A stretch of 64,000 nucleotides of DNA. It comes from Hydra vulgaris (lineage: Eukaryota > Cnidaria > Hydrozoa > Anthoathecata > Hydridae). Shown here one piece after another: positions 56,841 through 64,000 of the stretch (the stretch's first letter is position 1; the number at the start of each line of letters is the position of its first letter). The translations under genes and the position numbers were made by a program. The DNA lies in NCBI RefSeq assembly GCF_038396675.1, contig NC_088933.1:20672001-20736000 (forward strand), read 5' to 3'. Below the pieces are notes generated by a model. It was not told the DNA's origin. It searched no databases and worked only from the letters and a program-made list of their open reading frames with translations.

Positions 56841-58020
56841 TCATAAATAAATAGAAAACGTTTAAAAAGAAAATCGTCTGGCAACTATTATCTAAGTAAT
56901 TTTCAGCTATAGGACCAACTATATTACAAATAAAAAACCAAACACCATTTCCTGTTATTGACCAATGGTTTATGACTTTTAATAATAATGAAGAGGGCGA
57001 TGCTAGCCCCAAGCCCACAAATTTTGATGACTATATTTTATGATTCACCTTACTTTATATTTAGAAGCATTGTGTACATTGATAAGATTGTTGTACTAAT
57101 TTTTTTTTTAGTTTTTAGTAAAACTGACATTTGTAAATTCTTTAAAGTTAAACATCTTTTCTTACGTCTACCGTGTTTGTATGGTCTTAAGTAAAGTAGC
57201 ACCAAAAGTTATGTTTCATTTGTATGCGTATATTATGTCAAACTGTATTTGATGATTGCATTCTAACAAATTTTTTTAAAAAAGGAAGAAAAGTTCCATT
57301 TTGAATAATTTTTAGTAAAACTAACATTTTTCAAACGCCCTGCGTCCCCACTAGAAAAATAAAGACTTAAAAAGCGTTCTCACTAGAAAAAAAAAATCAC
57401 GTCTCTTCTAATATCCTAATATATAAAAAAAATTGCGTACGCTCCCATATCTTTAATATTAAATTTAAAAAGTACGAACCGCCATAATGAAAATGCTCCC
57501 TCATAAACACCATGAGGTTTACACCGAGTTTTGCAAATAAAAAGAAGCCTTTTTTAATCTTTGACTGTAGATCAGGCCCATGAACAAAAATCAAAATCAT
57601 AAAAGGAGATAGTGGCTTAATTGACGTTTTAGCCGGGGAAAAATCTTACACAGCGTTTTGTATAAGATTTTGTAAAAAGTCTTAGCATTCCGACATTGAA
57701 AACAAAGGCTTCAAAGGCATCTAAAGTCATGGCTCGCGCCCGTGGTTCCTTATATTAATTTATTCAAGTAAATTAAGGTCCCACATTAAGTTAAGAAAAT
57801 TGATATTAATTAGAAACATAAATATCTTTAAAATTGTTTTTTGGTGCGTTATATTCTTAGGAGGAATAAAAAATATTTTTATATTTTATAAATGTTAGAT
57901 TTCATTCTGAGAAATCTTCTTTCATAATTATTTCGCGTCTTTTTTTCGTGCGATATAGTATAGAGAAAACAGGAACGAAAGACAACTGTTTCCAATTAAA
58001 CTTTAAACGAATGAATTACT
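56841..58020. other. No gene recognised
   Basis: AT-rich with duplicated ttttagtaaaactgacattt / ttagtaaaactaacattttt words at 57112 and 57310. No coding motif. Confidence 0.5.
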
Positions 58021-58698
58021 ATTACAAGGTGAATGTATTACTATAACTTTAAAGCGAAAAATGTTTTGGATATTCATTTATTTCTATAGAGAGTATTTCT
58101 AGAGTTGTTAACCGAAAGATTTCGTACAATTCCGGAAAAATAAAATTCTTTCGGAAGGATAATGAGAATCAGGAATTTTTTTTTCGTAGCGAATTTTACA
58201 AATAAAAAAAACCCGTCGATGTTCATTTTGCAAATGCTACTTACGAAATGTAGCCTTTTGCAAGTTGAATTACAAAGTAAAATTATTTTGCTACATACGA
58301 AAGTAGTGCTTACGGAAGTCACACTTGCGAAACGAGCTCTTTCGCTAAACGACGTTTTGAAGTCTATAAAAAAATTTTTGTATACCAAAATGTTTATTTT
58401 GTAATTCAACTTATTATAAACATTTTGGTATACAAAAATTTTTGTATACCAAAATGTTTATAATAAAATTTTATTTTCACTATTTCAACATATGAAGATT
58501 TTAAGGTTTTATTTTTTAAAATAATGATAAAAAATCAAATTTCTTTCGCACCGCAACTTGCGAAACAGTTCTTAACGGAAAAAAAACTTACGAAACGCGG
58601 CATAATAAATATATTTAATTACGGTCAATGAATCCAATACGTATAATTAATTAAGTAATTAAAATACTACTTTTTTATATGATATTGATAAGTTTAGC

Positions 58699-58743
58699 AT
58701 TTTGTAATTCAACTTGCGAAAGGCGCAAGTTGAATTACAAAAT
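58699..58743. repeat. Perfect 20-bp inverted repeat, 5-nt loop
   Basis: attttgtaattcaacttgcg and its inverse around aaagg, inside the MITE. Confidence 0.93.
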
Positions 58744-58951
58744 AAAATTATTTGACTACATATAATTTTGTAAGTAGCATTTTTTGTTTTGTAAAATTTG
58801 GTACGAAAAAAAAAAATTCCTGATTTTCATTATCCTTCCGAAAGAATTTTATTTTTCCGGAATTGTACGAAATCTTTCGGTTAACAACTCTAGAAATACT
58901 CTCTATAGAAATAAATGAATATCCAAAACATTTTTCTTTTTAAAGTGATGG

Positions 58952-60598
58952 CAGCGGCGGTTTTAAGCACAGGCAAAGCAGGCATTTGCCGGTGGCCTCG
59001 CGCTCAGGTGGCCTCGCATTTTTTTTTCTTAGTACAAGTAATATAAAAAAATTTTCTTAGTACAATAAATATAAACAACGAAACTTATTTATTAAAATTC
59101 AATATAATGTATGCGTACAGTATTTTTATAAACAGTATTTTTATAAAATATTCAACTTTACATATTATCTTTACATCTATTATTATGTATGTAGCAATTT
59201 TTTTTTGCGTTATACATAATGCCTGGCAACCATATGAAAGAGTATGCGGTTTCTAGTCTCATATACATTGACAATGACTGTGACAAATATATCTTTGCCC
59301 ATATACACCTACACGTCTCAAAGGCTTTTTCTGTTTTTCCATCCTCCTAACTGAATGACTTTTTGTTTGTTTGTTTATTTATTTTATATAATATTGTCTT
59401 TACATTTTTACTGTTGCACAAAACATAATCTGAGCAGTGATGGGATGTTATGCTGGTTCTGGGTATTTGTTGTAATGAGATATCCTCATATCAGTTTATA
59501 CTTTCACTTACAATTTGGCATGATTTATTGTTTGAAATTAACAAAGTAAGTAAAGTTGTGCAGATTCCCTCGGCAGATATTTCTATTATGATAAAATTGG
59601 TGGAAACTACAAAAAATTTTTTAGAATCATTCAGAAGTGATGAATCATTTGAAGCCATTATTAAAAAATCTGAAGAAATAGCTATAAAATTAGGTACTGA
59701 GCCAGTATTCCCTCAAGTGCGGCTTAGCCGAAAACGACGTTTTTTTGAATATGAAGGAACTGATACACCTCTAAATGGAAAGTCTAAATATAAAGTAGAT
59801 TTTTTTAATGCAATAATTGATGTTGCATTAGTAAGCTTAAATGAAAGATTCAAAATGCTTGATTCATATAACAAAATATTAGGTTTTTTAACCCGTATCG
59901 AAAAAATGCGAAGTTTAGATGCAAATGAATTGTTGAATGATTGTAAAAATTTAGAAAAATCACTGAGAAATCCTAGTACAGAAGAATCGGACGTGAACCA
60001 TGAAGAGTTATACTCGGAAATAAATACATTTTTAAGAATGGAAGTTTCGGCGGAATCGAAAGATGCATTGGAAATTTTGAAGTATATTACGGCAAATTCT
60101 TTAATCGAAATTTTTCTAAATTTATTTATTGCCCTACGAATTTTACTAACTTCCCCTATTTCAGTGGCAAGCGCAGAGAGGTCATTTTCCAAATTAAAAC
60201 TCATAAAAAACTATTTACGTTCCACTATGGGTCAAGACCGCTTATCTGCATTAGCTTTAATTTCCATTGAAAATAAAATAAGTCGGTCCTTGGACTGTTC
60301 TGATTTAATTGATGAGTTTGCGTCTTTAAAAGTCAGAAAGGTTAAGTTTTAAGTCAATGTAATCGATCCTCCTAAAATCTGCGAAAAAAATAAATGGTAT
60401 CGCATTTTGAGTAGTCTTATTAGTGCATCTTCATCCAAAATAAAAAAAATACTTAATGTACATTTAAAACCTATGTGTGTTTTTTGCTTCGTTACGTTCT
60501 AATAAATATTCAAAACACAATAGAACACAAGAATTAAAAACTCAACTAATATAATAGAAAACTTGCCTATGGCCTCGCATATGGTAAATCCGCCACTG
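58952..60598 (+). mobile_element. hAT element, internally deleted, perfect 8-bp TSD
   Basis: agtgatgg lies at 58944-58951 and 60599-60606. Ends cagcggcggttttaa and, inverse, cagtggcggatttac form hAT-type TIRs, each followed inward by a ggcctcgc block. At 1647 bp it keeps only the C-terminal half of the transposase. Confidence 0.92.
59505..60352 (+). pseudogene. hAT transposase C-terminal half
   Basis: An uninterrupted frame (its methionine at 59450 precedes unrelated sequence) reads DLLFEINKVSKVVQ, then IAIKLGTEPVFPQVRLSRKR, KYKVDFFNAIIDVALVSLNE, LFIALRILLTSPISVASAER, SFSKLKLIKNYLRSTMGQDR and ends in KVRKVKF. VASAERSFSKLK is the hATC dimerisation signature. It lacks the zinc finger and the first catalytic residues. 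It is related to the transposase at 20316-22893 but without an intron between LIK..R and STM. About 280 codons without a stop suggest recent activity or recent deletion. Confidence 0.85.
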
Positions 60599-60626
60599 AG
60601 TGATGGTAATACATTCACCTTGTAAT

Positions 60627-63199
<2,573 letters not shown>

Positions 63200-63780
63200 T
63201 AGAAAAAGATAATGAAAAGAATCATCACAAAGATACACATGTCTTTGAAGAGTTTTAATGAACGTGTATCAGAGTTTATTGAAGCTATAAAAGATTTCGG
63301 AAATTCATTTTTAGTAGAAGAAGATATTCTCATGCATTTATTAACAAAGATACTACTTGACGCAGAAGCAAGGCCATCCGTCAAAAAAGTTAAGCAAACG
63401 AGTATTGATTCATCCGATTTAATATATAAAACAATCTCTAAAATTTTTTTCGACATTAAAATTATGCTAATCTACCAGCAGTATCTGAATTTGGTAAACT
63501 CCTAAAAACTAATAAGTCGGAGTACCTTAAATGCTTTGAAGAGTATTTGGCATCTGCTTTGACTTCTCCTGAAGGTATTACTGCAAAGGTGTTAGATGGA
63601 GGAGCAATTGTGCATATATTTTATTTATTAAATTTAAAGACATTCAAGGAGTATTCTGAAATTGAGTTTCGAGAAAAAAAATAATTTTAATATCACATCA
63701 ACTAAACATAAAGAAATAAAAAAGATTGACATTGTGTTTGACTGTTATTTTTGATGTAGGAGAAGGTTGCGTATGTTGAG
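63200..63780 (+). pseudogene. Fragment of a third unclassified multicopy family
   Basis: Plus-strand blocks: MSLKSFNERVSEFIEAIKDF, GNSF (63212-63300); after a break, SALTSPEGITAKVLDGGAIV (about 63553-63612) and KTFKEYSEIEF; then KKIDIVFDCY (about 63720-63750). The order (S..ERV..FIE.I...GNPF, AK.LDGAA.V, TF.DYA, .DIVWDVY) is one I recognise from a high-copy, functionally unassigned family in cnidarian genomes. The middle is deleted and several stops are present. Confidence 0.5.
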
Positions 63781-64000
63781 CATGTTAACAGTATATTGTT
63801 TTTTTGCAGCCAAAATATTATAATATTTATATTTATTTTTGCAGATTATCATAATTTAATCTTTCCTCTTAAAGAATATAAATAAATAGTTCATTTAAAA
63901 AGAAAATTTATATTAAAAATTGCGTTATTTTCAACACACATTTTCAATCATCTCAACGTAGGAAAACAATTTCCTAAGATGAGCTTTTTTTAATGGATCT
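63781..64000. other. No gene recognised at window end
   Basis: AT-rich sequence; nothing supported. Confidence 0.5.

Larger units (their letters stand above)
58021..60626. mobile_element. Long-TIR MITE, split by a hAT insertion
   Basis: attacaaggtgaatgtatta starts at 58021 and its inverse ends at 60626. The left arm 58021-58190 is inverse to 58804-58946 plus 60607-60626, once the hAT and one copy of its duplication are set aside. The MITE itself would be about 950 bp with terminal repeats of about 165 bp, nearly identical (for example ggttaacaactctagaaata). Interior holds further palindromes (58373-58440, 58699-58743). No ORF. Confidence 0.85.

Noticed and set aside
59713-60204. 163-codon minus-strand frame
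   Set aside because: Antisense to the well-supported hAT transposase C-terminal half.

Overview
The window is animal nuclear DNA, very AT-rich, with long (TA)n arrays, short (70-80 nt) GT-AG introns and dense, mostly decayed transposable elements. The mix of hAT, Tc1/mariner and pogo/Tigger DNA transposons, CR1/Jockey-type LINEs, a GIY-YIG Penelope-like element, LTR retroelements and tRNA-derived SINEs, together with an animal-type mitochondrial enoyl-CoA hydratase, suggests a cnidarian such as Hydra. That assignment is an inference from composition and recognised families, not from a database match.

Only two intact ordinary genes are supported, both on the minus strand: an intronless, full-length mitochondrial short-chain enoyl-CoA hydratase (5442-6305) and an ankyrin-repeat protein of unknown role (29009-29986). 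Almost every other coding signal is a broken mobile-element gene. No operon-like or pathway organisation is visible.

Layout. 0-2 kb: remnant of a Ty3/gypsy element, then a fragment of a multicopy transposase-like family. 3-4.2 kb: LINE 3' end and a SINE. 5.4-6.3 kb: enoyl-CoA hydratase. 7.2-8.0 kb: (TA)n block with a minisatellite and a cruciform-forming repeat. 9.5-12.3 kb: LINE interrupted by a hAT relic. 12.6-15.2 kb: small LTR retrotransposon with two LTRs and a 5-bp target duplication. 15.6-19.7 kb: two head-to-head LINE copies. 20.0-23.9 kb: nearly complete hAT element with 8-bp duplication, inserted in a (TA)n array. 24.0-26.6 kb: two Penelope-like copies joined head-to-head, one interrupted by another repeat. 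27-29 kb: satellites. 29-30 kb: ankyrin gene. 33.1-35.1 kb: IS630/Tc1-like element with a degenerate RING-finger N-terminus and long inverted termini built of tandem 20-bp units. 36.0-36.5 kb: Tigger-type MITE. 38.6-39.3 kb: (TA)n arrays around a perfect 70-bp-arm palindrome. 40.5-46 kb: mostly featureless. 46.9-47.5 kb: foldback element. 47.5-48.9 kb: SINE and LINE. 49.0-51.2 kb: terminal-inverted-repeat element carrying an unclassified multicopy protein. 53.5-54.6 kb: another unclassified family, rearranged. 56.2-56.8 kb: pogo transposase relic. 58.0-60.6 kb: long-TIR MITE with a hAT inserted in its right arm. 61.4-62.8 kb: Tc1 element in a (TA)n array. 63.2-63.8 kb: fragment of a third unclassified multicopy family.

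The strongest candidates for something undescribed are the RING plus IS630-like transposon at 33.1-35.1 kb and the inverted-repeat element at 49.0-51.2 kb. The recurrent perfect short-loop palindromes are a further unexplained pattern.
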